A DNA stretch of 34,506 nucleotides from Paradesertivirga sp036399495 (GCA_036399495.1 DASWMZ010000107.1:1-34506); one strand, 5' to 3'; positions 7,911 through 17,479 are shown, numbered from the stretch's first letter. Notes: generated by a model from the sequence alone, not told the origin. Made by a program: numbers and translations.

Positions 7911-10900
7911 TTATAATGAAAGGTTTAAACCAAATTGAAAAGTGCGGGGTTGAGGCGGCACCCCGTAATCATATCCTTGTGTGTTCTGTCCTCCAACTCC
8001 AAGATTACTTTCAGGGTCTGCGCCTGAATAAGGAGTAAAGAGAAACAGGTTTGACGCTGTGAGGTAGAACCTCACAGTGTTAATGCTGGCTCTGGTAGTT
8101 ATCTTCTTTGGAATAGTGTATCCTAAATTCAACTGCCGTAAGCGCAAGAATGAGCCATCTTCCAGAAAGCGGCTATTCTGATAAATGGAATAGTTTTCAG
8201 AACTTAACCTTGGGATGTCTGTAACTTGTCCAGGAGTTGTCCAACGATTAAGCTGGCTTTTGAAAAACACCCGGTTTGCGTCGAGAGTACCTCCGGTTTC
8301 CCCAAAAACCCTGTTCAGATTATACACATCATTGCCATAGGAGTATGTAAAGAGTACGCCCAGGTCAAAGCCCTTATAAGCGAAGGTGTTATTAAATCCT
8401 CCAAAAAATTTGGGCCAGGTATTTCCAACTAAGCTCCTATCAGCTACAGTCGTCTGCCCATCGTTATTGAGGTCTCTGAAAATGATATTTCCAGTTTGCG
8501 GGTTTACGCCCAGTTGCTCATACATCCAGTAAGAGTACAAGGGTTTACCCTCTTCAATTCTCACTACATCGCGTGTTGCGTAGTTTATGGGCGAAGCAAT
8601 CTTCTCAACATTATTTATGTTGCGGGATACATTGAATTCCGTTTTCCAGGTAAAGTTACCGTTGTTAAAATTTGTCGAGCTTATACCTAATTCAAATCCC
8701 TTATTACTTATTTCTCCGAAATTGCTGATGTATGAAGAAAAACCTGTACTTGATGGCACTGCTACTTCAAGCAGCACATCCTTCGTATATTTGTTGTAAA
8801 GGTTAAATTCCAGATTTACCTTATCGCGAACTAGGCCTAGGTCCAAACCTATGTTAGCCTGACTGGTTCGCTCCCATTTCAAATCCGGATTAGCCAATTG
8901 TAGCGGACCCGTACCTGGGCTTTCTCCACCGGTTGTAGTATTTGCGTATCCAAAACCTGCTCGCCATAATCCAAGAGAAGCGAAATCATTGATGCCATTT
9001 TGATTGCCGGTAACCCCATAACTTGCACGTAATTTTAAGTTGCTGATGAAGTCGACATCTCTTAAGAACTTTTCATCCTTTATTTTCCATGCTCCCCCAA
9101 TTGCCGGAAAGTATCCCCAGCGATTATTCTTTCCAAATCTTGACGAACCATCCGCCCTCAGTGTAAGTTCCAGCAGGTATTTTCTCTTAAAGTTATAGTC
9201 AACACTTGAGAAGAATGAGGCAAGGTTATTAGAATTGATGAACTCCGCAGACGTTTGATTTGCTGCATCGGAAATTAATCTAAATGAATTGTTGGGAAAA
9301 TTAGTGCCTCTGGCCGTTGTGTTATTTATGGTATTCCCCTGAAGGGTATTGCCTACTATAATCCCAAACGCATGCTTGCCGAGTTTTTGGTTATACCGTA
9401 TAGTTTGCTCATTTACCCAGCCAGTTGCTTGGGTGATGCTTGAACTCGCTCTTCCATTAGTTGGAGGTGCACCCAGCAAAGTTTCGGTACCCCAATATTC
9501 GGATTCATTATAGCTGTTAAAGTCTAAGCTCCAACTGGTACGGAACTTTAAGTTTTTTAAGATATCAATCTCACCATAGAGATTGCCAATGTACCGCAAA
9601 CTCTTTGAGTTAAGATTTACCTCTCGGGTAATTACATCAATGTTATCAAAGTTTACCCATTTTAGTGGACTGCCCTTTTCATCGAAAATTGGCAAATAAG
9701 TAGGAATATTTAATGAAGCTTGCAGCAAGGTTCCGTTCCCCCCGTTAGCCGGCCTTGCCTGGTTCCTCCAAACCGACGATACAGTATTGCTTACTCCGAT
9801 GGAAATCTTGTTGTAAATTTTTTGGTCGAGGTTCAGCTTTAGGCTGCCTCTGCGAAAATCCATAGGTTTCCAGGTAGCTTCCTGGCTATTGTATCCTCCG
9901 CCTACATAATAGCGGGTTGTTCTGGAGCCACCCTGTACAGACAGATCATAATTTTGTAGCTGACCCGTCCGCTCGAGAATTGCCATTCGGTCATAAGTCT
10001 TTTGTTCACTAGGTAAACCTCTTCCGGGCACGCCATTAATTACCTCAGTTACAGGTCTGAATGGTAAGGGCCGACCGAGATTTTTATTAAATTCATTTAC
10101 CAGAATGGCGTGTTCTTCGCCTGTTGTCAGTTTCCATGCACGCTCCTTTGGCACCCAACCAGCTCCCTGAGAGGTATTAAAGTCGATTTTCGGTTTCTTT
10201 TCATAACCACCACGTTTAGTAGTGACAATGACGACTCCGTTTGCTCCTCTGGATCCATAAATGGCCACAGCACTTGCATCTTTAAGTATTTCAATGCTTT
10301 CAATGTCCGATGGATTAATATCAGCTAAGGGAGAGGTTGTTCTCTCTTGAGCAATATTTTGCAAGCTGCTGTTATTGACGAATACTCCATCTATTACATA
10401 CAATGGGTCATTGCTTGCATTAATTGAAGTAGCTCCACGCACTCTGATAAAAACATCTGAGCCAGGCACGCCCGTGTTCGTATTTATCTGAACACCTAAT
10501 GCCTTTCCCTGCAGTTGTGCATCAAAGCTTCCTTCCGGGATGCTCTTAGTATCTGCTGGATTTACTTTAGTTACAGAGCCAATAAGATTCTTCCGCTCCT
10601 GCGTTCCGTATCCTACAATAACAACCTCATTCAGCTTGCTTGAGGTTTCTTTTAACTGAATCTCTACTGGGCTCCCTTCTACAGTGAGTTCAATGCTTTC
10701 AAAGCCGAGATAGCTTACTTGAAGAATGTAGGGGAATTTTTGCCCGGTAACGAAAGCGAACTTGCCATCTGCATCGGTGGAAACCGCATGAGTAGTTCCT
10801 TTGATTTTGACAGCGGCGCCAATAAGAGCCTCTTTAGTTCTCGCATTAATTACCGTGCCTTGGAGGGTAGAATTAATGAGGGGCTGAGGTTGCTGCGCAG

Positions 10901-11114
10901 AAAGGATGAGTGGAACAGCGAGACTTACAATTAAAAGCCAAAGCTTTAGCAAGGCGGATAACTTTAAATCGCTAGGTAATACAGGTTGCGAGTTTGCTAA
11001 AAATTGTTTTGAATTCCCCGAAGTTGATAGGGCAGGAATCTGATTTTCGAAATTTAATGCTTTTGTGAAAGCCTTGGCTGCATAGTGCAGTCCAGCCTTT
11101 TCAAAATTTTGCAT
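7911..11114 (-). CDS. susC: SusC/RagA-family TonB-dependent outer-membrane transporter
   Basis: The 1067-residue protein is of usual SusC length. A hydrophobic signal segment lies unusually deep, at about residues 53-73 (KLWLLIVSLAVPLILSA), behind a 50-residue polar extension; there is no other Met before it, so the first ATG is taken as start. Then come a carboxypeptidase-regulatory-like domain (about 83-160; LQGTVINARTKEALIGA), the TonB-box-like VVIVGYGTQERK, a plug domain with IRVRGATSINASNDPLYVIDG near its middle and ILKDASAVAIYGSRGANG, and a long beta-barrel ending in FQFGLNLSL. It forms the outer-membrane import channel with SusD. No sigma/anti-sigma pair or STN domain is present, so control by FecI/FecR is not indicated. 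It heads the minus-strand run of susD, the three DoxX-like genes and the oxidoreductase. Confidence 0.95.
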   Translation of the reverse strand: MQNFEKAGLHYAAKAFTKALNFENQIPALSTSGNSKQFLANSQPVLPSDLKLSALLKLWLLIVSLAVPLILSAQQPQPLINSTLQGTVINARTKEALIGAAVKIKGTTHAVSTDADGKFAFVTGQKFPYILQVSYLGFESIELTVEGSPVEIQLKETSSKLNEVVIVGYGTQERKNLIGSVTKVNPADTKSIPEGSFDAQLQGKALGVQINTNTGVPGSDVFIRVRGATSINASNDPLYVIDGVFVNNSSLQNIAQERTTSPLADINPSDIESIEILKDASAVAIYGSRGANGVVIVTTKRGGYEKKPKIDFNTSQGAGWVPKERAWKLTTGEEHAILVNEFNKNLGRPLPFRPVTEVINGVPGRGLPSEQKTYDRMAILERTGQLQNYDLSVQGGSRTTRYYVGGGYNSQEATWKPMDFRRGSLKLNLDQKIYNKISIGVSNTVSSVWRNQARPANGGNGTLLQASLNIPTYLPIFDEKGSPLKWVNFDNIDVITREVNLNSKSLRYIGNLYGEIDILKNLKFRTSWSLDFNSYNESEYWGTETLLGAPPTNGRASSSITQATGWVNEQTIRYNQKLGKHAFGIIVGNTLQGNTINNTTARGTNFPNNSFRLISDAANQTSAEFINSNNLASFFSSVDYNFKRKYLLELTLRADGSSRFGKNNRWGYFPAIGGAWKIKDEKFLRDVDFISNLKLRASYGVTGNQNGINDFASLGLWRAGFGYANTTTGGESPGTGPLQLANPDLKWERTSQANIGLDLGLVRDKVNLEFNLYNKYTKDVLLEVAVPSSTGFSSYISNFGEISNKGFELGISSTNFNNGNFTWKTEFNVSRNINNVEKIASPINYATRDVVRIEEGKPLYSYWMYEQLGVNPQTGNIIFRDLNNDGQTTVADRSLVGNTWPKFFGGFNNTFAYKGFDLGVLFTYSYGNDVYNLNRVFGETGGTLDANRVFFKSQLNRWTTPGQVTDIPRLSSENYSIYQNSRFLEDGSFLRLRQLNLGYTIPKKITTRASINTVRFYLTASNLFLFTPYSGADPESNLGVGGQNTQGYDYGVPPQPRTFQFGLNLSL

Positions 11115-11195
11115 ACTTTTACTTTGAGTTTAATGAATGGATTTGAAGCAGGTGACAACGCCAATTGATATGCCTGTTTCACTGATTTAAGCTCG

Positions 11196-11225
11196 GGGGA
11201 GTACTCTTAGTACTTCCCTTTTTTT
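11196..11225 (+). terminator. Hairpin with T-tract on the plus strand, upstream of susC
   Basis: GGGGAGTACT (11196-11205), a 3-nt loop, AGTACTTCCC (11209-11218) and seven T residues (11219-11225) form a 10-pair stem with one G-T pair. As a Rho-independent terminator it works only for plus-strand transcription, that is, transcription reading into the end of the antisense of susC; no intact plus-strand gene precedes it. On the minus strand the same stem lies in the susC leader. The rest of 11115-11470 is AT-rich and shows no gene; a clear TAnnTTTG promoter for susC was not found. Confidence 0.5.
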
Positions 11226-11469
11226 GTGGATTATAAATCTTAGATCTTACTTTTTAGCTTCATAATCGGTGCAATGGAGGTTACAACAACTTACATACAC
11301 CTCTAGGGAGTATATTTTTGAATGACTTATTTGAGAGGATAAAGTATTGTGTTTATTCATAATGGCACAAAGTAAAATAAAAAATAATAGACTACAAAAT
11401 TTATAGACTAAATAGTTTATTGTTTAAAGCCGCCTCATTTCATCATATTTTCTTCCGATATAACAGGAA

Positions 11470-11719
11470 AAGGCACTTTACTAAAGAAATTATCACTCCG
11501 TCCTTTTGAGCTACATGATGGTTTAGAGCACTTAGTATTATAACGATAGTTGCTCTCGCCCTTGTGGTTTACCGTTACCGGATGGACCAAACCATACTTC
11601 AAAGGAAGGAATTGGAACACCAGATCGAATTACGCACTGCAGAAATTTTAAAACAACCACTTGAACCCCTTAGGTTTGAAGAACTTGTGAAATCCTTGAA
11701 AAGTATTCGATTCAATTGA
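11470..11719 (+). pseudogene. Fragment of a periplasmic sensor kinase (end of Y_Y_Y domain, membrane segment, start of dimerization helix)
   Basis: In one plus-strand frame, TPSF and WFRALS are followed by a hydrophobic helix (IITIVALALVVYRYR) and then ILQRKELEHQIELRTAEI, ending at the TGA at 11717-11719. The order TPPFW-x-T-W-WFRAL, transmembrane helix, YRYR, LE-x-Q-x-x-x-RTAEI is the typical junction of the Y_Y_Y domain with the kinase part in Bacteroidota hybrid two-component systems. Two stops (TGA) interrupt the first part at about 11507 and 11513, where Trp is expected in intact members, and nothing remains of the sensor propeller or kinase. It appears to be a relic of a regulator of the locus. 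Confidence 0.6.
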
Positions 11720-11746
11720 ACAAAGTGAATGCCTAAGCAATACCGG

Positions 11747-11980
11747 TTACTCGATAAGAGAAAGTATGGTCGGCAAAGAAAAGAAAAATGTAGAGCCTGC
11801 ATTTTTGGGTGCCCTCCACCCAAATTTTCCCACCATGGTTCTGAATTTCTGAGCCAATGTATAAACCCATGCACAGGCCGGAACAGCCTTTTACTACTTG
11901 CTTGGCGCGATGGAATTTTGAAATATTTTATCTAAGGTTTCTTCAGACATTCCAATGCTTTCATTGGTATTTTTTGCCGA
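11747..11980 (-). pseudogene. Remnant of a histidine kinase ATPase domain (C-terminal end), frameshifted
   Basis: Reading leftward, three frames joined give IGMSEETLDKIFQ, then KQVVKG..GLCMGLYIGSEI followed by QNHGGKIWVEG, then NAGSTFFFSLPTILSLIE and a stop at 11747-11749. This matches the end of the HATPase domain: the G1-like IG(I/M) and F box, the G2 box GLGLYIVxEIV, HGGKIWVES and GSTFxFxLP. At least two frame changes (around 11905 and 11805) and the absence of the upstream kinase core make it a pseudogene. It fuses directly to the GH78 tail remnant at its right end, which shows a rearrangement junction near 11980. Confidence 0.65.
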
Positions 11981-12135
11981 CAATGTTTTACCAGATTTAT
12001 CCAGCAATTCCATTTTTTGATGTGGTAGACAAAGTGTATGATGTATTTACCGGTACTTCTATAAGAACGTTTAAAGTTACACGGCTGGTCAATGCTCCAT
12101 TTAGAACGCAACAAACGTGAATATTTTGCCAGCCC
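11980..12135 (-). pseudogene. Remnant of a second GH78 alpha-L-rhamnosidase C-terminus
   Basis: Read leftward with frame changes, the fragment gives SRLLRSKWSID, then IEVPVNTSYTL, then LPHQKMELLDKSGKTLSAKN. The intact-looking GH78 downstream ends with the matching pieces FGLVRSDWKIS, IEIPVNTSATFVLP and KMQLIDKSGKNILVKK. The DNA is also similar (the forward strand shares ccagatttatc and gatgtatttac-type words at 11990-12050 and 14868-14930). Only about 50 codons of the C-terminal beta-sandwich survive, with at least two frameshifts, so it is a dead paralog. Confidence 0.65.
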
Positions 12136-12182
12136 AAGAATTTTCCTTAGATTCATTCCGCACTTAAATATTAAAACAGCTA

Positions 12183-13760
12183 ATGGAAAAAGACAACTCC
12201 GCTTCCGCAACGAAAGACGATCTATCGAGAAAGATCCCCTTAATGAACCGCCGCAAATTTGTGGCACTAACCGCTACTACGGCCCTTGGCTTCTCAATTG
12301 TACCAAGACACGTGCTGGGAGGTCCCGGCTACATTGCACCGAGCGATAAGATTACCATGGCTTATATCGGAATGGGCACACAAGGCATTCGTGAATTATT
12401 ACCGCTCTTAACGGTTCCGGAAATTCAGGTAGTAGCTGTTTGTGATCCCAACAAAGAGGCAAGAGGTTACAGAGACTGGGGTATAAATTGGCTTAAAGAT
12501 GACGTTCGCAAAGCACTGAATAAGCCAGACTGGACTCCCGGCGGCGACAACACTATCCCGGGAGGCCTGGCCAACGGTAAAGAGATCGTAGAAGCCTGGT
12601 ATGCCTCGATGCGTCCCGACAAAAAGTACAAAGGCTGTGCGGCCTATGCCGATGCAAGGGAATTGTTAGAAAAAGAAAAGGGCCTCGATAGTGTCAAAAT
12701 CATGACACCGGACCACCTTCATGGCGTATTAGCAATGGCCGCAATTAAAAGAGGAAAGCATGTGCTGATGCATAAGCCGATCTCTAATCGTTTGCTGGAA
12801 GGAAAGAAAGTAATTGAACTGGCCCGCAGCCGCCCTAAAGTAATCACACATCTAATACCTTGGGACTCTAACGGCTCTATGGATACGGTGATGGCCTGGA
12901 TCAACGCAGGTGCCATTGGTAAACTCACTGAGGTACACAACTGGACCAACCGGCCAGTGTGGCCACACTATCCTGAATTGCCTGCAGACAAGCCTCCGGT
13001 TCCAGAAGGCTTCAATTGGGACCTTTGGTTGGGTCCTGAAGCCGATCGAGCATATCACCCTAATTATACTCACATGGTTTTCCGCGGCTGGTACGATTTC
13101 GGTGGTGGCGCTATGGCCGACATGGGGCATTACAGCCTTTGGACAGTATTCGAAGCGCTCAAGTTGACATCTCCAACTTCTGTGGAACCACATCGCAGCC
13201 ATATTTGCAGTTTTAACGGCCCGGTGCCCTTTCAGGTAAATAATAATTTTTCTTTCCCTTTTGCAAGCACAGTACGTTTCCGCTATCCTGCAAATGGCCC
13301 CCGTGGTCCGGTAGACCTATTTTGGTACGATGGCGGAATGCGACCGACTGTACCTGAAGAACTAGCTATCCTAAACAAAGAGCTACCGCCGGAAGGAATG
13401 CTGTTCGTGGGAGAAAAGGGAAAGATTCTCACAGGCTTTCAGATAGATGACCCGCAGATCATTTCGGGCACCAAAATGGATGCACCGACAGGCGCTGCTC
13501 AAAAATTTCGCGGCCAGGTGCAAATGACCACCGAGGCGCTACCCAAATTTGTACAAGCCTGTAAAACCAGAAAGCAATATCCAGGTAGTTTTTTAGATGC
13601 AGACTATCTTACAGAAGCTGTAAACCTGTATGCCGCTGCCCTGCGTACCAATAAAACACTGAAGTACGATGCCGCCTCCGGTAGGATTACTAACGAGGAG
13701 AGTGCGAATATGTTCCTGAAACGGGACTATCGCCCGGGATGGCACCCTGATTCCATTTAA
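12183..13760 (+). CDS. Gfo/Idh/MocA-family oxidoreductase, probably exported
   Basis: The 525-residue protein has a Tat-like or Sec leader, MNRRKFVALTATTALGFS, at residues 21-38, then a Rossmann fold with GMGTQG (about 63-68) binding NAD(P) and the end of the second strand VVAVCDPN. The strand that carries the catalytic EKP in classical members reads KHVLMHKPIS here, so Lys is kept and Glu is replaced by His. The C-terminal part (WDLWLGPEADRAYHPNY, GWYDFGGGAMADMGHY) is that of the large bacterial subfamily seen in polysaccharide utilization loci, some of which act as dehydrogenases or redox-neutral glycosidases on sugars. An alternative start is the ATG at 12243, just before the twin-arginine-like segment, which would give 505 residues. 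It sits 21 nt ahead of the isomerase-like gene and forms a two-gene unit with it. Confidence 0.9.
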   Translation: MEKDNSASATKDDLSRKIPLMNRRKFVALTATTALGFSIVPRHVLGGPGYIAPSDKITMAYIGMGTQGIRELLPLLTVPEIQVVAVCDPNKEARGYRDWGINWLKDDVRKALNKPDWTPGGDNTIPGGLANGKEIVEAWYASMRPDKKYKGCAAYADARELLEKEKGLDSVKIMTPDHLHGVLAMAAIKRGKHVLMHKPISNRLLEGKKVIELARSRPKVITHLIPWDSNGSMDTVMAWINAGAIGKLTEVHNWTNRPVWPHYPELPADKPPVPEGFNWDLWLGPEADRAYHPNYTHMVFRGWYDFGGGAMADMGHYSLWTVFEALKLTSPTSVEPHRSHICSFNGPVPFQVNNNFSFPFASTVRFRYPANGPRGPVDLFWYDGGMRPTVPEELAILNKELPPEGMLFVGEKGKILTGFQIDDPQIISGTKMDAPTGAAQKFRGQVQMTTEALPKFVQACKTRKQYPGSFLDADYLTEAVNLYAAALRTNKTLKYDAASGRITNEESANMFLKRDYRPGWHPDSI

Positions 13761-13781
13761 ATAAATCAAAAAACGGAAACA

Positions 13782-14636
13782 ATGAACCGCAAAATATTTC
13801 TCAAAACCGCCGCAGCCGGCCTTGGTGGTGCGTTTTTATCAGCATATTTACCTGGTAGCCTGAAGGCTGCCACACGCCGGCTTAACATACCGCTGGGCTT
13901 TCAAAGCTGGGTCATAAAAGAGGCGCTTGCCAATGATTTTTCCGGTACACTGAAATCGATGGCCGCACAAGGCTTCCGGATGGTAGAAATGTGTTCGCCG
14001 AAAGGATACAAGAATATGGGTTTTGGCCCACTTGCCTCCATGAAGGGCTCCGACATGCGCAACATTATAACAGATGCTGGGCTGACCTGTCCGAGCTGCC
14101 ATTATACATTTACCGAATTGTCTGCAGAGAACCTTGACGACCGTATTGAATTTGCCAAAAAGTTAGGGGTCCGACACATGATTTGTTCTCACCCCGGCCT
14201 GTCAAAGACGGCAACACTTGACGAATACTTGGTGCGGGCTGATGATCTTAATCAAGCGGGTGAAAAAATAAAAAAAGCAGGACTTCAGCTGGGCTATCAC
14301 AATCACAGTACCGAGTTTGCTGTGTTAGAGGGCCGCCTGATCTATGATGCGCTGCTGGAGCGTTTAGACCCGGCACTAGTAAAAATGCAGTTTCAAACAG
14401 AGGTGATCAATCTTGGTTACAAAGCCGCTGATTATTTCAACAGGCACCCTGGGCGATTTTTTTCAGCACACCTTTCTGACTGGACAGCCGACAAAAAGGA
14501 GATGCCGGTAGGAAAAGGGATAATAGACTGGAAAGAATTTTTTGCCGCGGCAAAAAAAGCCGGTGTAGAAACTTTTTTTGTGGAGATGACACCCGGAACT
14601 TTTAAAGAAAGCGTTAGATATATCCGTTCCCGGTAA
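13782..14636 (+). CDS. Sugar phosphate isomerase/epimerase-like TIM-barrel protein, exported
   Basis: The 284-residue protein carries a leader MNRKIFLKTAAAGLGGAFLS with small residues up to about position 29. The remainder is an AP-endonuclease-2 / xylose-isomerase-like TIM barrel: LGFQSWVIKE, GFRMVEMCSP, the helix ENLDDRIEFAKKLG, LGYHNHSTEF with the HxH metal motif, and FFVEMTPGTFKES with the C-terminal metal-binding Glu. Members with such leaders accompany Gfo/Idh/MocA enzymes in sugar catabolic clusters and may epimerise or isomerise keto-sugar intermediates (family knowledge plus inference). Substrate unknown. It is followed by a hairpin that can end the transcript. Confidence 0.88.
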   Translation: MNRKIFLKTAAAGLGGAFLSAYLPGSLKAATRRLNIPLGFQSWVIKEALANDFSGTLKSMAAQGFRMVEMCSPKGYKNMGFGPLASMKGSDMRNIITDAGLTCPSCHYTFTELSAENLDDRIEFAKKLGVRHMICSHPGLSKTATLDEYLVRADDLNQAGEKIKKAGLQLGYHNHSTEFAVLEGRLIYDALLERLDPALVKMQFQTEVINLGYKAADYFNRHPGRFFSAHLSDWTADKKEMPVGKGIIDWKEFFAAAKKAGVETFFVEMTPGTFKESVRYIRSR

Positions 14637-14704
14637 CGGGCAGAAACCGGCTGATAAAATAGAAGGTGGTTCGAAAAACGTAGAGATAATTAGGTCCCGG
14701 TAAA

Positions 14705-14734
14705 GTGTTGGTTCGGATACTTCCGAGCCAACAC
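14705..14734. terminator. Long hairpin between convergent genes
   Basis: GTGTTGGTTCGGA (14705-14717), a 4-nt loop and TCCGAGCCAACAC (14722-14734) form a 13-pair stem with one G-T pair. It lies between the isomerase-like gene on the plus strand and the GH78 gene on the minus strand, so it probably terminates both. A good T-tract is lacking on either side. Confidence 0.6.
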
Positions 14735-14781
14735 CTCATTAATACTATTTTTAAAACTGGGGCTATTTTACTGTATCAGCG

Positions 14782-17479
14782 TTACAATACTTCAAAGCTA
14801 TACACGCCGGATGCAAATTCTGCTACATACTTGCCATTGATTTTTTTGACAAGAATGTTTTTGCCAGATTTATCTATCAATTGCATTTTATTTGATGGTA
14901 AAACAAAAGTTGCTGATGTGTTTACGGGTATTTCTATTTGAATTTCCATGTTACTCTCCCCGCTAATCTTCCAATCAGAACGGACTAACCCGAATAGGCT
15001 ATTATAAGACGCCTTGCAATAAGTTAAATCTCCTACTGGTTTGGGCTCAATAATGAAGTGCTTCATTCCCGGATTTGCAGGATCTTGGTGTATTCCTGCA
15101 ATACCAGAATAAAACCATTCTATCACACTGCCAAACATTGGATGACTCTGGGAACCGCCTTTCCCCCAGAACTCCCATAAATTACTGTTTTTACTATCCA
15201 AAAGGTAACCAAACCCGGGGCCATCTTTTTGGTTCATGATTTTATAAGCAATGTCATTTCTGCCATTTTTTGAAAGCACTTTTAATAATTGTGGTGTAGC
15301 TAAAATACCGGTATCAAAATGATAATTAATTTTAGCTAAATGCTCTAAAAGAGAGTTAAAAACGGCATCGTATTTTTCTTCGGGTACCAGGCCAAATGCT
15401 AATGCAAGTACATCTGAACCCTGCCTGCCTTCCCAATAAGATTTTGTTGATGCATTATAATAGGCCTTATTAAAATTGGTTTTTATCTCTTGTGCTAAGC
15501 TTGAAAAACTTGAACGGTCTTTTTCATTCCCTAAAACACCGGCCATTTTGCTCATCAGATCTGTTACATGGTAGAAATAAGCGGTGTTTACTAAGGGCTC
15601 CGGTATCTCAATTTTGGCTGGTGTACACCAATCTCCTAAACACCAGCCACCGGGTTCTTCTTTAGTGATGAGGCCGTTCGCATTGGTCCGTGTCTTTAGG
15701 TATTCTATCCATTGTTTCATACTCGTATAATGCCGCTTTAAAACGGTGGTGTCACTATAAAATGAGTAGTACAACCAGGGCATTATTATATAGGCCGATC
15801 CCCATGCCGGGCCGCCTCCGCCACCGCCAAACGGCGCACTGTGGGTAACAAACCCCGTTTTCTTGTTTTGGGCATCACCTATATCATCTATCCATTTATT
15901 GTAAAACTGCGTCATATTGAAAGACAACATGGCGCTCTCCATAGCAACTTGTCCGTCACCGGTATAACCAAGTCTCTCCCGGTGCGGGCAATCGCTGCTT
16001 ACGCTTCCGTGTATATTGGCTTCTTGTGTTGATAAATAAGCGGTATTTATTGTGTTCAAGAACGGGTTTGAACACTCAAAACTTCCATTGGGCGCTACGT
16101 GGGTACGTACTTCTTTCACCTTAATACTGGCTGAATCAAGAACCACATCTTTTGAAACTACCTCTATTTTTCTAAAGGCATGCCAGGTGAATTTTGGTTC
16201 CCAAGTTTCTATTCCGGTTCCTTTTAAAGTATAATAATCGTACTGTCCGTAATCATCGCCTTCTTCACTAATAAATCTTATTTTAATTTCACTTCCGGCC
16301 TGGCCTTTAACACGCAAAGCTGCCCAACCTGCTACGGTCTCATTTATATGATATTGATATACGGAGTCTCTTATCCGGCCATCAAAAGCTGGCTTTAAGG
16401 TCCTGATTATCTTGTCTGAAGGTGCCGTTTGCGGGTGCAATGTACCTGTAGGCGGCCTTACGAGAATGGATGACTTCCATTCTGCATCATTATAGGCGGC
16501 CTTATTCCAGGCTCCGAGTTCGAGTCGGGCATCGTACTTCTCGCCTGTAAAAATCCCATCTTTCAAAAGCGGGCCGGTTTTTGTTTTCCAATTAGTATCT
16601 GATGCGATAATCGCGGTTGTTCCGTCAGTATAGGTAATCTCCATCTGGAAGATCAGTTTTGGGACATCATACCACATTTTACCCTCAACCGTTCTGTCTC
16701 TTTGATTATACCAGCCATTACCTAATATTATTCCTAAAGCATTAACATTTTGAGTAATGCTGTTGGTGATATCAAACGTGTTGTAAAATATGCGTTTTGT
16801 CGACTGATCGTCAAAGGGGTAAAGCATATTTGTCAAGGCCCTTTTGTCGTAATGGCGGGGGCCAGCACCTGATCTCCTACTTTCTTTCCATTTAAAAATA
16901 ATTCATAAAAACCAAGTCCGCTTACATACACTATCGCTTGCTTTATCTTTTTTTTGACAGTAAATCTTTTCGAAAATATGGTGCAGGATAAGTTATAGCC
17001 GAGTCCGGGTAGGGATCAGTAATGGATCCAATCCATTTTGCTTTCCAATCGGCAGCATTCAATAAGCCCATTGACCAAGATGCAGACCGGCTCCAGTCAG
17101 ACTGAGCATTTTTTCCGTCCCACACCATCACTTTCCAATACACAGTTTTTCTTGACCGTAGCGGCTTACCGCGATAAATCACTTGAGTAGAGTTAGATGA
17201 ATTAATTACACCACTGTCCCAATAATCACCTTTATTTTGGCCCAATAAGGAAATATTGCTTGCTGCCAATATGCGATATGCTTTTTGACTCTTGGCACGT
17301 TGTAATGAGGTTAATTGCCAGCTAAGAGTTGGGAGTTGGCTTTCAATAGCGATAGGATCTGTTAAGTACTCGCATTTTAAGTTCGTAATCTTTAGATCCG
17401 GCTGCTTACAAAAGCCGGCATTTTCAAAAAGAAGTAGCGATACTAATGCGCAAAAGATTATTCTGATTTTCAAATACAT
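14782..17479 (-). pseudogene. GH78 alpha-L-rhamnosidase, broken by two single-base homopolymer deletions
   Basis: An N-terminal piece (17479 to 16943, 178 residues) has a signal peptide (IIFCALVSLLLFENAGFCK) and the fibronectin-like start of bacterial rhamnosidases (NLKCEYLTDP, LSWQL, DWKAKWIG). A C-terminal piece (16836 to 14782, 684 residues from TTG) has the (alpha/alpha)6 catalytic domain with SSDCPHRERLGYTGDG; the D-x4-E-x6-D spacing fits the known acidic residues of GH78. Between them a third frame reads YVSGLGFYELFLNGKKVGDQ. One base missing from the run of eight A at 16948-16955 and one from the run of five C at 16857-16861 (minus strand) explain both breaks. Restoring them gives 2700 nt, 899 residues plus stop. 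True inactivation or base-calling errors in homopolymers are both possible. If intact it would release terminal rhamnose in the periplasm. Confidence 0.8.

Noticed and set aside
11599..11935. ORFs on both strands in the debris region (such as a 91-codon minus ORF starting near 11874)
   Set aside because: The peptide HGFIHWLRNSEPWW is an out-of-frame reading of the kinase motif; joining other frames gives the true ancestral sequence.
16948..16955. Programmed frameshift in GH78 at the A8 run
   Set aside because: A second, independent indel at the C5 run is also needed, and GH78 enzymes are not known to use recoding; loss or base-calling error is simpler.
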